A stretch of DNA of 64,000 bases, from contig NZ_JBLYZJ010000002.1 of assembly GCF_048551375.1 (NCBI RefSeq), positions 62,001 through 126,000 of the forward strand, in the 5' to 3' direction. The DNA comes from Faucicola sp048551375 (lineage in GTDB: Bacteria > Pseudomonadota > Gammaproteobacteria > Pseudomonadales > Moraxellaceae). This document shows positions 25,264 to 34,087 of the stretch, piece by piece. The notes under the pieces were generated by a model. That model was not told where the DNA came from, did no database searches, and was given only the letters and a program-made list of their open reading frames with translations. A program made the position numbers and the translations under genes. The first letter of the stretch is position 1; each line of letters begins with the position of its first letter.

Positions 25264-26355
25264 TCATTTATTCCATCGCCAAATCGGACGCTGTGTCACC
25301 AAACACATTAATTCATAGCCAATGGTATCATTCCAATTGGCGACTTCATCAATACAAGGCGACTCGCCCCATAATTGCACGGACGTACCGACATCCATAT
25401 CTGCTACCCCTGTGATATCCACCATCAACATATCCATCGCCACTCGTCCAATGATGGGCAACTTTTTATCATTTGCAGTGACATACGCAGACTGGTTGAC
25501 CACACGAGGGTAGCCATCGGCATAGCCTACGCTAACGATAGCGATATGGCTGGGTTTATCGGCTTGCCAACGACTGCCATAGCCAACACATTCGCCAACT
25601 TGTAGCTCATGGGTTGCCATGATTTGGGCATCAAACTGCATCACAGGCTGTAAATTTAGCTTATCAGCAGACGCATCTGCCAAGGGCGTTGCCCCATATA
25701 GCATAATCCCTGCTCGTACCCAGTCGTGATGCTGTTTGGGAAAGTTGATAATGCCTGCTGAGTTACACAATGAGCCTTGAATGGTGGTGGGGCTAACTTG
25801 TTGTTTTAGCTGTGATAATACTCGGTCAAATTTGGCAATTTGAGCGTGATTACTGGGGTGGTCTTTGACATCAGCATTGGCAAAATGACTGGTCAAAACA
25901 ACCTGATAACCTTTTTCATGTAATTGTTTGGCAATCGGTAAAATCTCATCCTCATCAAAGCCCAAACGGTTCATACCTGTGTTAAATTTGAGCCAAACAG
26001 TGGCTGTTGATGATGTTGGTAAATGAGCCAAAGCCCAGTCAAGTTGGTTTTGCTGATGAATCACACAGTCAATATGTTGCTCAAGGCAAGTTTGCCATTC
26101 TGGCTCGCTAAATGCCCCTTCGATGATGACGATTTTTTTTGTCCAATGGGCTTGGCGTAGGGCGAGGGCTTCGGTAAGACACGCCACCCCTAACGCATCG
26201 ATATGGTCAAAGGCAGGTAAACAAGCGACTGCCCCATGACCATAAGCATTGGCTTTGACCATTGCCATTACTTGGGCGGTGGGGGCGTATTGTTTGACCC
26301 GTTGCACATTATGGGCAAGGGCGGATAAATTGATGGTAACGGTGGTTTGACGCAT
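25264..26355 (-). CDS. alr: Alanine racemase
   Basis: PLP enzyme converting L- to D-alanine for peptidoglycan. 363 residues. The PLP lysine is Lys34 in MVKANAYGHGA; the second catalytic region is ECVGYGSRW, and GRVAMDMLMVD follows. The start codon lacks an obvious Shine-Dalgarno sequence. dnaB lies upstream on the same strand, the common dnaB-alr order, though here 338 bp of repeats separate them. Confidence 0.96.
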   Translation of the reverse strand: MRQTTVTINLSALAHNVQRVKQYAPTAQVMAMVKANAYGHGAVACLPAFDHIDALGVACLTEALALRQAHWTKKIVIIEGAFSEPEWQTCLEQHIDCVIHQQNQLDWALAHLPTSSTATVWLKFNTGMNRLGFDEDEILPIAKQLHEKGYQVVLTSHFANADVKDHPSNHAQIAKFDRVLSQLKQQVSPTTIQGSLCNSAGIINFPKQHHDWVRAGIMLYGATPLADASADKLNLQPVMQFDAQIMATHELQVGECVGYGSRWQADKPSHIAIVSVGYADGYPRVVNQSAYVTANDKKLPIIGRVAMDMLMVDITGVADMDVGTSVQLWGESPCIDEVANWNDTIGYELMCLVTQRPIWRWNK

Positions 26356-26401
26356 AATAATTGATAGTTGTAGGATAGATTAATCGTGTAGGATTGATGT
26401 A

Positions 26402-26518
26402 ATACCAAACCCAATAAATAGGGTGTTGTAGGGGCTTATTGCATAAGCCCAGTATTTCAAATCTCAAATAGGGCATAAGCATTACGCCCCTACGATTTTA
26501 ATTTTTGGGTTTTGGTTT
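26402..26518. repeat. Family B repeat, copy 2
   Basis: Full-length copy: left end ATACCAAACCCAATAA, core GTAGGGGCTTATTGCATAAG and GGGCATAAGCATTACGCCCC, right end TTTTTGGGTTTTGGTTT. Confidence 0.85.
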
Positions 26519-26558
26519 AATTTTAATGTTTCTGTTTTTGAGTAAATCTTATTGTTAT

Positions 26559-26681
26559 AGGACTTACGCAAAAATGCCATTTGTAGGTTGGGTGGAAGAA
26601 TGATACCCAACATAAACCATTTAAATTGTTGGGTATCGCAAGCTCTACCCAACCTACGATTTGGTTAAATGCGTAAGTCCT
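26559..26681. repeat. Family A MITE-like element, copy 1
   Basis: 123 bp, ends AGGACTTACGCA and TGCGTAAGTCCT (perfect 12-bp inverted repeat) flanked by TA on both sides. The inside holds GTAGGTTGGGT/ACCCAACCTAC and ATACCCAACA/TGTTGGGTAT inverted pairs, so nearly the whole unit folds. Confidence 0.9.
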
Positions 26682-26693
26682 ATGTTAAAAAAA

Positions 26694-28160
26694 TTACTCA
26701 TCTGACGCACTAAAAGTATCACCTTGATAAAATTCTGGGGTTAAATTGCCAAAACGGGTAAATTGTCCCTCAAATGACAAGCGTACCGTACCAATCGGGC
26801 CATTACGCTGTTTACCAATGATGATTTCAGCCATACCTTTGGCATCGCTGTTTTCATTATATACCTCATCACGGTAAATAAACATAATTAAATCCGCATC
26901 TTGCTCAATCGCACCAGATTCACGCAAATCCGACATAATGGGGCGTTTATTGGGGCGATTTTCAAGGCTTCGGTTAAGCTGTGATAATGCCACCACAGGG
27001 CAGTTCATTTCACGAGCCAAAGCCTTGAGGCTTCGAGAAATCTCAGAAATCTCACCAACACGGTTACCATCAAGACTAGGTACTTTCATCAATTGAAGAT
27101 AATCCACCATCACCATACCGAGCTTGCCACCATTATCCTTGGCAATACGCCGACAACGTGACCGTACCTCAGAAGGGGGTAGGGCAGTGCTATCGTCAAT
27201 ATATAGTTTCTTTTCATGCAAATGGGCAATCGCATTGGCAAGTTTGCCCCATTCGTCCTCATTCATTTGTCCAGAACGCAAATGTGTCTGATTAATCGCC
27301 CCCCATGAGGACAATAGACGCATGACAATCGACTCAGCAGGCATTTCCATCGAAAACACCACCACAGGCAAATCGGTATTAAATAAAATACTTTCTGCCA
27401 AATTCATGGCAAAAGTAGTTTTACCCATCGAAGGACGAGCAGCCACAATAATCAAGTCACCTGATTGTAAGCCTTGGGTTTTATTATTCAGCTCAACAAA
27501 AGGGGTCTGTAATCCAATCATGCCATCTGGGTTGTCTTTGAGTTCTTGAATTGACTGCATGACATTGGTGATGACGCTATTGATTTTGGTTGGACCTTTT
27601 TGGCTGGCACGGCGACTGTATTGCTCATTAATCGAAAAAATTTCACTTTCGACACTGTCCAAAATGTCGCTGACGCTTTGGTCTTTGCTATCATACGCCA
27701 ACTCTAGCATATGATTGCCTGCTTTGATGATTTGGCGTAAAGTCGCAAGCTCACGCACCCGTTGGGCATAGGCGGTGAGGTTAAATAAAGTCGCTGGACT
27801 TTGGGATAAAATATTACCCAAATAATCGCTACCACCTGCCGATTCGAGCAGTTTTTGTGAATCCAGCCAATCCATCACCATCACCACATCATAGGGTTCA
27901 CTGGCATTGGCAAGATGACTGATGGCTTCAAAAATTAACTGATGACGTTGGGCATAAAAATCACTTTTGGCGATAATGTCCGAAATCCGTTCAAAGGATT
28001 CATCAAGGCTCATCAATGAGGCTAACACAGACTTTTCAATATCAATGCTATGCGGTTGATGTTGGGTGAGGGGTGTGGCTTTTAGCTGGGATTTTGCGGA
28101 TTCGGTGGGGTGTGTGACCTGTTGTTCGGTCAGTTTTTTATCATCTGTATTTTCGACCAT
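26694..28160 (-). CDS. dnaB: Replicative DNA helicase DnaB
   Basis: Hexameric 5'-3' helicase at the replication fork. 488 residues from the chosen ATG. N-terminal helical domain begins HSIDIEKSVLASLM; RecA-like domain has Walker A ARPSMGKTTFAMN, the GMVMVDYLQLM Walker B and the REMNCPVVALSQLNRSLE sensor region. The ORF opens at 28202, but GAGGT six bases before 28160 marks the likelier start. Upstream on the same strand is the rpsF-rpsR-rplI operon with its own terminator, the usual ribosomal-protein/dnaB/alr neighbourhood. Confidence 0.97.
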   Translation of the reverse strand: MVENTDDKKLTEQQVTHPTESAKSQLKATPLTQHQPHSIDIEKSVLASLMSLDESFERISDIIAKSDFYAQRHQLIFEAISHLANASEPYDVVMVMDWLDSQKLLESAGGSDYLGNILSQSPATLFNLTAYAQRVRELATLRQIIKAGNHMLELAYDSKDQSVSDILDSVESEIFSINEQYSRRASQKGPTKINSVITNVMQSIQELKDNPDGMIGLQTPFVELNNKTQGLQSGDLIIVAARPSMGKTTFAMNLAESILFNTDLPVVVFSMEMPAESIVMRLLSSWGAINQTHLRSGQMNEDEWGKLANAIAHLHEKKLYIDDSTALPPSEVRSRCRRIAKDNGGKLGMVMVDYLQLMKVPSLDGNRVGEISEISRSLKALAREMNCPVVALSQLNRSLENRPNKRPIMSDLRESGAIEQDADLIMFIYRDEVYNENSDAKGMAEIIIGKQRNGPIGTVRLSFEGQFTRFGNLTPEFYQGDTFSASDE

Positions 28161-28231
28161 AGCCACCTCTATCGACTCAAAATGGAGGTCAACTATACCC
28201 AATTTTGGGGTAAAATACCAATAGATTTTTC

Positions 28232-28265
28232 AAAAAAAAGAGATAGCAAACGCTATCTCTTTTTA
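28232..28265 (-). terminator. Terminator of rpsF-rpsR-rplI
   Basis: Perfect 9-bp stem AGAGATAGC/GCTATCTCT with a 4-nt loop and a run of T on the minus strand. Confidence 0.88.
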
Positions 28266-28292
28266 TCACTACATTGGCAAAAATTTTGCAAA

Positions 28293-28751
28293 TTAAGCGT
28301 TGCTTTCTTCTGCTAAAATAGTTACCAAAATGTTGGTCATTACATCGTGGTGTAATTGGATATCCACGTTGTATTCGCCAACTTGACGCAATGCACCTTC
28401 AGGAAGTTTAACTTCTGAACGGTCAACTGGCAAGCCAGATTTGGTCAAGGCATCAGCGATGTCACGAGTACCGATTGAACCGAATAGTTTACCTTCGTCA
28501 CCAGACTTGGCACGAATGATAACATTCACGTCTTGTAGGGCTTCGGCACGAGCATTAGCAGCGGCTAATTCTTCGGCTTCAACTTTTTCTAGTTCGGCAC
28601 GGCGTGCTTCAAATTTTTCGATGTTAATTGCAGTAGCTGGTAGGGCTTTACCTTGTGGTACAAGGTAGTTACGACCATAGCCTGCTTTTACGTTTACTGT
28701 ATCGCCTAGTTTACCTAAGTTTGCGATACGTTGTAATAAGATAACTTGCAT
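28293..28751 (-). CDS. rplI: 50S ribosomal protein L9
   Basis: 152 residues. N-terminal domain MQVILLQRIANLGKLGDTVNVKAGYGRNYL, a long connecting helix and a C-terminal rRNA-binding domain. AAGGAG is well placed. Last gene of rpsF-rpsR-rplI; no priB lies between, as in many non-enterobacterial gammaproteobacteria. Confidence 0.98.
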   Translation of the reverse strand: MQVILLQRIANLGKLGDTVNVKAGYGRNYLVPQGKALPATAINIEKFEARRAELEKVEAEELAAANARAEALQDVNVIIRAKSGDEGKLFGSIGTRDIADALTKSGLPVDRSEVKLPEGALRQVGEYNVDIQLHHDVMTNILVTILAEESNA

Positions 28752-28766
28752 CTATCACTCCTTAGA

Positions 28767-28994
28767 TTATTTTTGGCTGTCAGTGTACGGAATCAACGCA
28801 AGGTAGCGAGCTTGTTTGATAGCTACGGCTAGTTGGCGTTGGTATTTAGTAGAAGTACCAGTGATACGGCTTGGTACGATTTTGCCACTTTCAGTCACAT
28901 ACTGTTTTAGGATTTCGATATCTTTATAATCGATATGGCTGATACCTTCAGCAGTGAAACGGCAAAATTTACGACGACGGTAAAAACGTGCCAT
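28767..28994 (-). CDS. rpsR: 30S ribosomal protein S18
   Basis: 75 residues, MARFYRRRKFCRF start, IDYKDIEILKQYVTESGKIVPSR and TGTSTKYQRQLAVAIKQARYLALIPY. AAGGAGA precedes it. Second gene of the operon. Confidence 0.98.
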   Translation of the reverse strand: MARFYRRRKFCRFTAEGISHIDYKDIEILKQYVTESGKIVPSRITGTSTKYQRQLAVAIKQARYLALIPYTDSQK

Positions 28995-29009
28995 GATTAT
29001 TCTCCTTAA

Positions 29010-29432
29010 TTATTCGTTGTTGTCAGCATCATCTTCTGACTCATCATCGGCTGATTGATAGTCATCTTGATTTGCATCAGTTCTACGTGAGGCTTTGCGA
29101 GCACGTTTTTCTTCAGCACTTTTGGCAAGTGGTGATTCTTCGGTAATCGCTTCATCACGGCGGATAACTAAGCTACGGATAATCGCATCGTTGTAACGGA
29201 ATAATTCTTCTAGCTCGTCAAGGGTGGTTTGACCTGCTTCGATGTTAAGTAGTACATAGTGAGCTTTGTGTACTTTGTTGATTGGGTAAGCTAATTGACG
29301 GCGACCCCAATCTTCTAGGCGATGGATAGCACCACCTTGCTCTTTTACTAAGTTGATGTAACGCTCAACCATACCGACTACTTGGTCGCTTTGGTCTGGG
29401 TGAACCAATAATACCAGTTCATAATGTCTCAT
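29010..29432 (-). CDS. rpsF: 30S ribosomal protein S6
   Basis: 140 residues: S6 domain (MRHYELVLLVHPDQSDQV, GRRQLAYPINKVHKAHYVLLN) followed by a charged, acidic tail (QSADDESEDDADNNE), like the tail that RimK extends with glutamates in E. coli. GTGAGGAG precedes the start. First gene of the operon, with a strong promoter and structured leader upstream. Confidence 0.98.
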   Translation of the reverse strand: MRHYELVLLVHPDQSDQVVGMVERYINLVKEQGGAIHRLEDWGRRQLAYPINKVHKAHYVLLNIEAGQTTLDELEELFRYNDAIIRSLVIRRDEAITEESPLAKSAEEKRARKASRRTDANQDDYQSADDESEDDADNNE

Positions 29433-29492
29433 AAAGACTCCTCACGGATTAAACAGCCATTGACCCCATGTCAATAGCAAGGAGATTGAAAG

Positions 29493-29518
29493 GCTTTCGG
29501 CGAAATTTCGCTGAAAGC
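29493..29518 (-). promoter_or_regulatory. Hairpin in rpsF leader, possible S6:S18 binding element
   Basis: Minus-strand RNA folds as GCTTTC-A-GCGAAA / TTTCGC-C-GAAAGC with a CCG on the 3' side. The published S6:S18 autoregulatory leader motif has a hairpin with a conserved CCG, so this is a plausible but unproven match about 60 nt before rpsF. Confidence 0.4.
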
Positions 29519-29536
29519 AATGCAATAAGGTGCAGT

Positions 29537-29565
29537 ATTATACTTGAGTTTTAGCGAGTTTGCAA
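29537..29565 (-). promoter_or_regulatory. Promoter of rpsF-rpsR-rplI
   Basis: Minus strand -35 TTGCAA (29565-29560), 17-nt spacer, consensus -10 TATAAT (29542-29537). It is overlapped by an 11-bp inverted repeat, CTTGAGTTTTA/TAAAACTCAAG, at 29543-29576. Confidence 0.75.
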
Positions 29566-29601
29566 GTAAAACTCAAGGGGGTATTGTGATTTAGCAATCA
29601 T

Positions 29602-29994
29602 TTATTTAACGAATTGACCAACGCAAGTTTGTAATGCACCGCTAACAGTTTTGGTGACTAAGGCAGTGCGTGTGGTTGGGCTAGAGGCAGCGGTCGCAAG
29701 GTCAATCACATTGACGTTTTGGCTGGCACTTTGGCTGACACAGCCACAGACGTTGGTTTGAAGGTTGGTTTTTTGTTCATCGGTCATGGCGATACTGGCA
29801 AGTTTATAGTATTGGTTGGCAGTCAGTTCGCTACGGCATTTTTGGTCAACAGCGGTTTGGAATACTGCCATGCCAACATTGCTGGCTGTGCCAATAGCTA
29901 CGTTTGGGTCGATTGCCACGCCACCTGTTGAGGCACAACCTGCCAATAGAGCGATAGGTGCGAATAAGGTGGTAAGTTTGGTTAGGATTTTCAT
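29602..29994 (-). CDS. Four-Cys lipoprotein, function unknown
   Basis: 130 residues. Signal peptide with lipobox LLAGC (Cys20). Besides the lipid Cys, it has Cys53, 83, 85 and 124, with a V-C-x-C-V motif. This is the same arrangement as the periplasmic protein at 16945-17238. AAAAGGAA precedes the ATG. It sits alone between rpsF and an acyl-CoA dehydrogenase gene. No recognised family. Confidence 0.75.
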   Translation of the reverse strand: MKILTKLTTLFAPIALLAGCASTGGVAIDPNVAIGTASNVGMAVFQTAVDQKCRSELTANQYYKLASIAMTDEQKTNLQTNVCGCVSQSASQNVNVIDLATAASSPTTRTALVTKTVSGALQTCVGQFVK

Positions 29995-30085
29995 GGTTTT
30001 TCCTTTTGTTGGTTGGCTAGTTTATTTTAGTGAGTTATCGTTTCAGATTATAGCACGAAGCCATTGAAGTGCATAAAAGACAGGC

Positions 30086-30114
30086 AAAAAAAAGAGCGTT
30101 AAAACGCCCTTTTT
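30086..30114 (-). terminator. Terminator of acyl-CoA dehydrogenase gene
   Basis: Minus strand GGGCGTT-TT-AACGCTC stem with one G-T pair, followed by eight T. The plus strand also reads into five T, so it may act both ways. Confidence 0.8.
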
Positions 30115-30135
30115 CGTAATTAACATTGACATCAA

Positions 30136-31929
30136 TTAAAATTGAAATTCGTCAATTTCCATGCTCATCAATGGTTCAAGTCCGGTATCAATGCGTTTGA
30201 CATGGGTCAACGTGCGTGGTAACAGTTTGGCAAAGTAGAATTGAGCGGTTTTGATTTTGGCAGTGTAGAATTTGGTTTCGGTGGTGTCACCTTTTAGAGC
30301 TTCTTTCGCCACCAATGCCATTCTTGCCCATAGATAGGCAAGGGTCACATAACCACTAAAATACATATAATCGACTGATGCACCACCCACTGCGTCTGGG
30401 TTTTCGACCGCTTGCATACCGATACGGCTGGTCAAATCGCCCCATTCTTTGTTTAGGCGAGCCAATGGACGGACAAATTCGCCCATGTCGTCATTGTCTT
30501 TGTTTTCTTCGCAGAATTTATGAATAACTTTGCTAAAGTTTGCCAATAGCTTGCCGTTTGAACCCAATACTTTACGACCTAGTAGGTCAAGTGATTGGAT
30601 TTCGGTCGTACCTTCGTATAAACAGGCGATACGAGTGTCACGCACGTTTTGTTCCATACCCCACTCACGAATAAAGCCGTGACCGCCATACACTTGCACG
30701 CCGTGATTGGCAGACTCGTAGCCAGTTTCGGTCAAGAAGGCTTTGGCGATAGGGGTCAATAGTGATAGCATTTGGTCGGCATATACTTGGGCTTCGCCCT
30801 CGCCTTTGGCAACCACATCGGCAAATTGTGATAGATAATATACTAACGCACGACCGCCTTCGGCAAAGGCTTTGGAGGTCAATAGCATATTACGCACCGC
30901 AGGATGCACGATGATAGGGTCAGCCACTTGTTCTGGGGCTTTTGCACCGCTTAATGCACGCATGGCAAGACGCTCTTTGGCATACATCAAGCCACCTTGG
31001 AACGCAAATTCAGAAGCCGTCAAACCTTGAATTGCTGTGCCAATACGAGCAGTATTCATAAAGGTAAACATGGCATTTAAGCCTTTATTTGGCTCAGCAA
31101 TCAAAAAGCCTTTGGCTTTGTCAAAGTTTAACACCGCTGTGGCAGAGGCCTTGATACCCATTTTGTGTTCGATTGAACCACAAGTCACGGCATTACGCTC
31201 ACCGATAGAGCCGTCTGCATTGACATTAAATTTTGGTACGATAAATAGCGAAATACCTTTTGTACCTTGTGGGGCATTGGGCAAGCGAGCTAGCACGATA
31301 TGTACGATATTGTCCGCCATGTCGTGTTCGCCAGCGGAAATAAAGATTTTTTGACCTGTGATGGCATAGCTACCGTCATCATTTGGCTCGGCTTTGGTGC
31401 GGATAATCCCCAAATCTGACCCTGCATGAGCTTCGGTCAAACACATTGTACCAGTCCATTCACCGCTGATAAGTTTTAGCAAATAATGTTGTTTTTGCTC
31501 GTCTGTACCGTGATGTTCGATGGTACGAATTGCCCCTTCTGATAATCCGGGGTACATTGAAAATGACCAGTTCGCTGTGCCTGTCATCTCATTGATGGCT
31601 GAACCCAACGACAATGGCATACCTTGACCGTCAAATTCTGGGTCAGCACAGAGTGATGGGAAGCCCAATTCGCAATATTGTTTGTAGGCCTCTTTAAAGC
31701 CAGTTGGGGTGTATACATTGCCATTTTCAAAACGACAGCCTTCTTCATCGCCTGTGCGATTAAGTGGCGATAGTTCGTTTTCGGCAAAGCTTGCCCCAGC
31801 TTCGACAAAGCTATCGAGCGTTTCTCTATCCACATGGGCGTAGGCAGGGATGGCGTTAAAATGTTCTTCAAATTTTAGCAACTCGTGCATCACGAATTTC
31901 ATATCACGAAGGGGGGCTTTATATTGCAT
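30136..31929 (-). CDS. Acyl-CoA dehydrogenase (FAD-dependent, ~600-residue type)
   Basis: Flavoenzyme catalysing alpha,beta-dehydrogenation of acyl-CoA in beta-oxidation or a related pathway. 597 residues, the longer subfamily with an extra C-terminal domain (YMYFSGYVTLAYLWARMA...TAQFYFAKLLPRT). FAD/substrate motifs: GTMCLTEAHAGSDLG, ITGQKIFISAGEHD, QVYGGHGFIREWGMEQNVRDTRI and the catalytic Glu in LYEGTTEIQSLDLLGRK. AAAAGGA precedes the start. Substrate chain length cannot be told; no other fad gene is adjacent. Confidence 0.93.
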   Translation of the reverse strand: MQYKAPLRDMKFVMHELLKFEEHFNAIPAYAHVDRETLDSFVEAGASFAENELSPLNRTGDEEGCRFENGNVYTPTGFKEAYKQYCELGFPSLCADPEFDGQGMPLSLGSAINEMTGTANWSFSMYPGLSEGAIRTIEHHGTDEQKQHYLLKLISGEWTGTMCLTEAHAGSDLGIIRTKAEPNDDGSYAITGQKIFISAGEHDMADNIVHIVLARLPNAPQGTKGISLFIVPKFNVNADGSIGERNAVTCGSIEHKMGIKASATAVLNFDKAKGFLIAEPNKGLNAMFTFMNTARIGTAIQGLTASEFAFQGGLMYAKERLAMRALSGAKAPEQVADPIIVHPAVRNMLLTSKAFAEGGRALVYYLSQFADVVAKGEGEAQVYADQMLSLLTPIAKAFLTETGYESANHGVQVYGGHGFIREWGMEQNVRDTRIACLYEGTTEIQSLDLLGRKVLGSNGKLLANFSKVIHKFCEENKDNDDMGEFVRPLARLNKEWGDLTSRIGMQAVENPDAVGGASVDYMYFSGYVTLAYLWARMALVAKEALKGDTTETKFYTAKIKTAQFYFAKLLPRTLTHVKRIDTGLEPLMSMEIDEFQF

Positions 31930-31978
31930 GGGACTATCCTTTTTTCAATTATTCATTGGTAACTGTAGGCTAATATTT

Positions 31979-32074
31979 AGGAATTACACATAAGTTTTTG
32001 ATAACTTTGGTTGATAACGTTGGGCTTCACACGCTCAACCCAACCTACAATTTATCAAAATGCGTCAGTTGTAA
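31979..32074. repeat. Decayed family A element
   Basis: Left end AGGAATTACACA, right end TGCGTCAGTTGTAA, inside GTTGGGCTT...CTCAACCCAACCTAC. About 96 bp, with mutated ends compared with the 123-bp copies. Confidence 0.6.
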
Positions 32075-32184
32075 TATCAATCATTTCAACCATTAAGATA
32101 GGAAACTTTGCCCCAAGTTACAAGAGCCATGCCATGACTATAGGGTCATAAAAAACCGCTAGTTGTGCATTGAAAATACGAAAA

Positions 32185-34050
32185 TTAGGCATTGGGTTGG
32201 TCTAATTGGCGAAACAATGCTTGCCAATGTTCATCATAATCAAAATCCACCTCAAAATGTTGATATAGCCAATCTGTCGCATCAATCGCCGACATCGGTT
32301 TGCCATAATAATAGCCTTGAATCCCATCACAGCCGATTTGACGCAAATAATCCAATTGTTGTTGGTTTTCTATGCCTTCAGCAATCACTTTAATATCAAG
32401 GGCATGAGCCATGGCAACCATAGATTTGACAAGCTTTTGTTTTTTCTCATCATTTAAAATATTATCAATAAAAGTTCGGTCAATCTTGATGGTATCCACA
32501 GGTAAATTGACCAAATAGTCTAACGTGGCAAACCCCACGCCAAAATCATCAATCGCCAAACGTATCCCTGCTTGGTGAAAATGATGTAGGATCTCATAAC
32601 CTTGCTGATGGTCGACCAAATGAGCGATTTCTGTCAACTCAAATTCAATATATTTGGTAAAACAGTCATATTTCTCGACCAATTCATTGACAAACTCGAC
32701 AAAACGAGGGTGATTGAGTTGCCGTGCATCGATATTGATACAAATAATACTGGCATGACCCATGCGTTTCCAAGCGATAATTTGATGAATACATGAATGA
32801 ATCATGCTTTCAAATAACGGTTGGGACAGTGTCATTAAGACTTCACCCAAAAATTGAGCAGGTTGTAAAATACCTAAATTTGGGTGTTGCCACCGCACCA
32901 ACGCCTCAAAAACGGCACTTTGTGGCGAATCAAATAAAAATTTTGGTTGAAAATACGGCACAACTTGCGAATTTTTGAGAGCCTCGTGAAATGTACTCAA
33001 TAAATGTTCATTAGGGATGGTGGGTTGATAGTTCAGTTTTTCATACCAACTTATGTCGTCACCACCGTTAAGCTGGGCGTGATTTAAGGCAATTTCTGCT
33101 TGTGTTAATAAACTTTCGGTGGTTTGACTATCTTTGGGAAATTGGGCGATACCAATGGATAATCTAACATATAAATGTTTGTTTTTGATGATAAAAGGCA
33201 ACTCAAGTAACTGACTAAGTTTTTCCAAATATTCATACACAAAAGCAATATCATGGGTGCGTACAAACATCGCAAAATCACCACCCCCCAAGCGAGCCAT
33301 GCCTTTTAGACCGACATTGGTGCTGTTTAAGTCTTTGATACGTCTAACAAATTGCACAATTAACTGGTCAGTATCCACCACCCCCAATGTTTCATAAAAT
33401 AGGTGTAATTTATCAATATGCACTCGAAATAAATATAGCTCAATATAGCGATGGGGTTGCTCACGGATACCCTGAATCGCCAACGAAAAATTTTGGTAAA
33501 ACCCTTCATAATCCTGTAAACCTGTCAAACGGTCATAATTTAGACTTTCGGATAACTGTTGATAAAGGTGCATATTGCGATTGAGGTTTTGAATCATACC
33601 AATAAACAAAGTTTGGTTATTTTTGTCAGTGTAGGGCGTGATTTTAAGGTGAATAAATAGCTCTGTATCACCGCTTCGAGATATGGTTAGGGAGGTATCT
33701 ACGGGTTGTTTGGCTCGTAACAACGTGGTGATTTGATTAAACTCGGTGGCAAAATAAGCAGGTAAATTTGGCGTGGCATAAAAGGAAAAATTACGTCCAT
33801 TTAGCAACTCAAAGGGTAGAGCGGTGGTTTTTAAAAATTGCTCATTACAACAAATATAGCGTAATTCGCTATCTAAAATAAATAAACTGTCCGAGAAACA
33901 CGATAAAACTTGGGCGAATAAATTGCCGATTTGAGAGCCATTTAGGTGCTTATCAAAGAAAGCCTCATCAAAATGGAAGCCATAAAAAGCCAACTTTTGA
34001 TAATCCAAATAAGAGGCGAGTGAGCGTGGGTCAGTTACAGACGTAAACAT
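32185..34050 (-). CDS. PAS-GGDEF-EAL protein, probable c-di-GMP phosphodiesterase
   Basis: 621 residues, no membrane segment. PAS domain about 45-150 (FSDSLFILDSELRYICCNEQFL). GGDEF domain about 170-340, whose active loop reads RLGGGDF (residues 253-259) instead of RLGGDEF, so cyclase activity is probably lost. EAL domain about 360-605 keeps all catalytic marks: FEALVRW, NIDARQL, ELTEI, IDDFGVGFATLDYL, DTIKIDR, AEGIENQQQ and GIQGYYYGKPM. So it likely degrades c-di-GMP, with PAS and degenerate GGDEF as sensory parts. Monocistronic. Confidence 0.92.
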   Translation of the reverse strand: MFTSVTDPRSLASYLDYQKLAFYGFHFDEAFFDKHLNGSQIGNLFAQVLSCFSDSLFILDSELRYICCNEQFLKTTALPFELLNGRNFSFYATPNLPAYFATEFNQITTLLRAKQPVDTSLTISRSGDTELFIHLKITPYTDKNNQTLFIGMIQNLNRNMHLYQQLSESLNYDRLTGLQDYEGFYQNFSLAIQGIREQPHRYIELYLFRVHIDKLHLFYETLGVVDTDQLIVQFVRRIKDLNSTNVGLKGMARLGGGDFAMFVRTHDIAFVYEYLEKLSQLLELPFIIKNKHLYVRLSIGIAQFPKDSQTTESLLTQAEIALNHAQLNGGDDISWYEKLNYQPTIPNEHLLSTFHEALKNSQVVPYFQPKFLFDSPQSAVFEALVRWQHPNLGILQPAQFLGEVLMTLSQPLFESMIHSCIHQIIAWKRMGHASIICINIDARQLNHPRFVEFVNELVEKYDCFTKYIEFELTEIAHLVDHQQGYEILHHFHQAGIRLAIDDFGVGFATLDYLVNLPVDTIKIDRTFIDNILNDEKKQKLVKSMVAMAHALDIKVIAEGIENQQQLDYLRQIGCDGIQGYYYGKPMSAIDATDWLYQHFEVDFDYDEHWQALFRQLDQPNA

Positions 34051-34087
34051 AATTTTAGCAACATTCCCCTAATTGCTTTAAAGTGGC

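Larger units (their letters stand above)
26356..26693. other. dnaB-alr gap filled by two repeats
   Basis: No gene. It consists mainly of one family B and one family A element in tandem. If alr is transcribed from dnaB, the transcript must pass two palindromes; otherwise alr has its own promoter near 26390. Confidence 0.6.
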
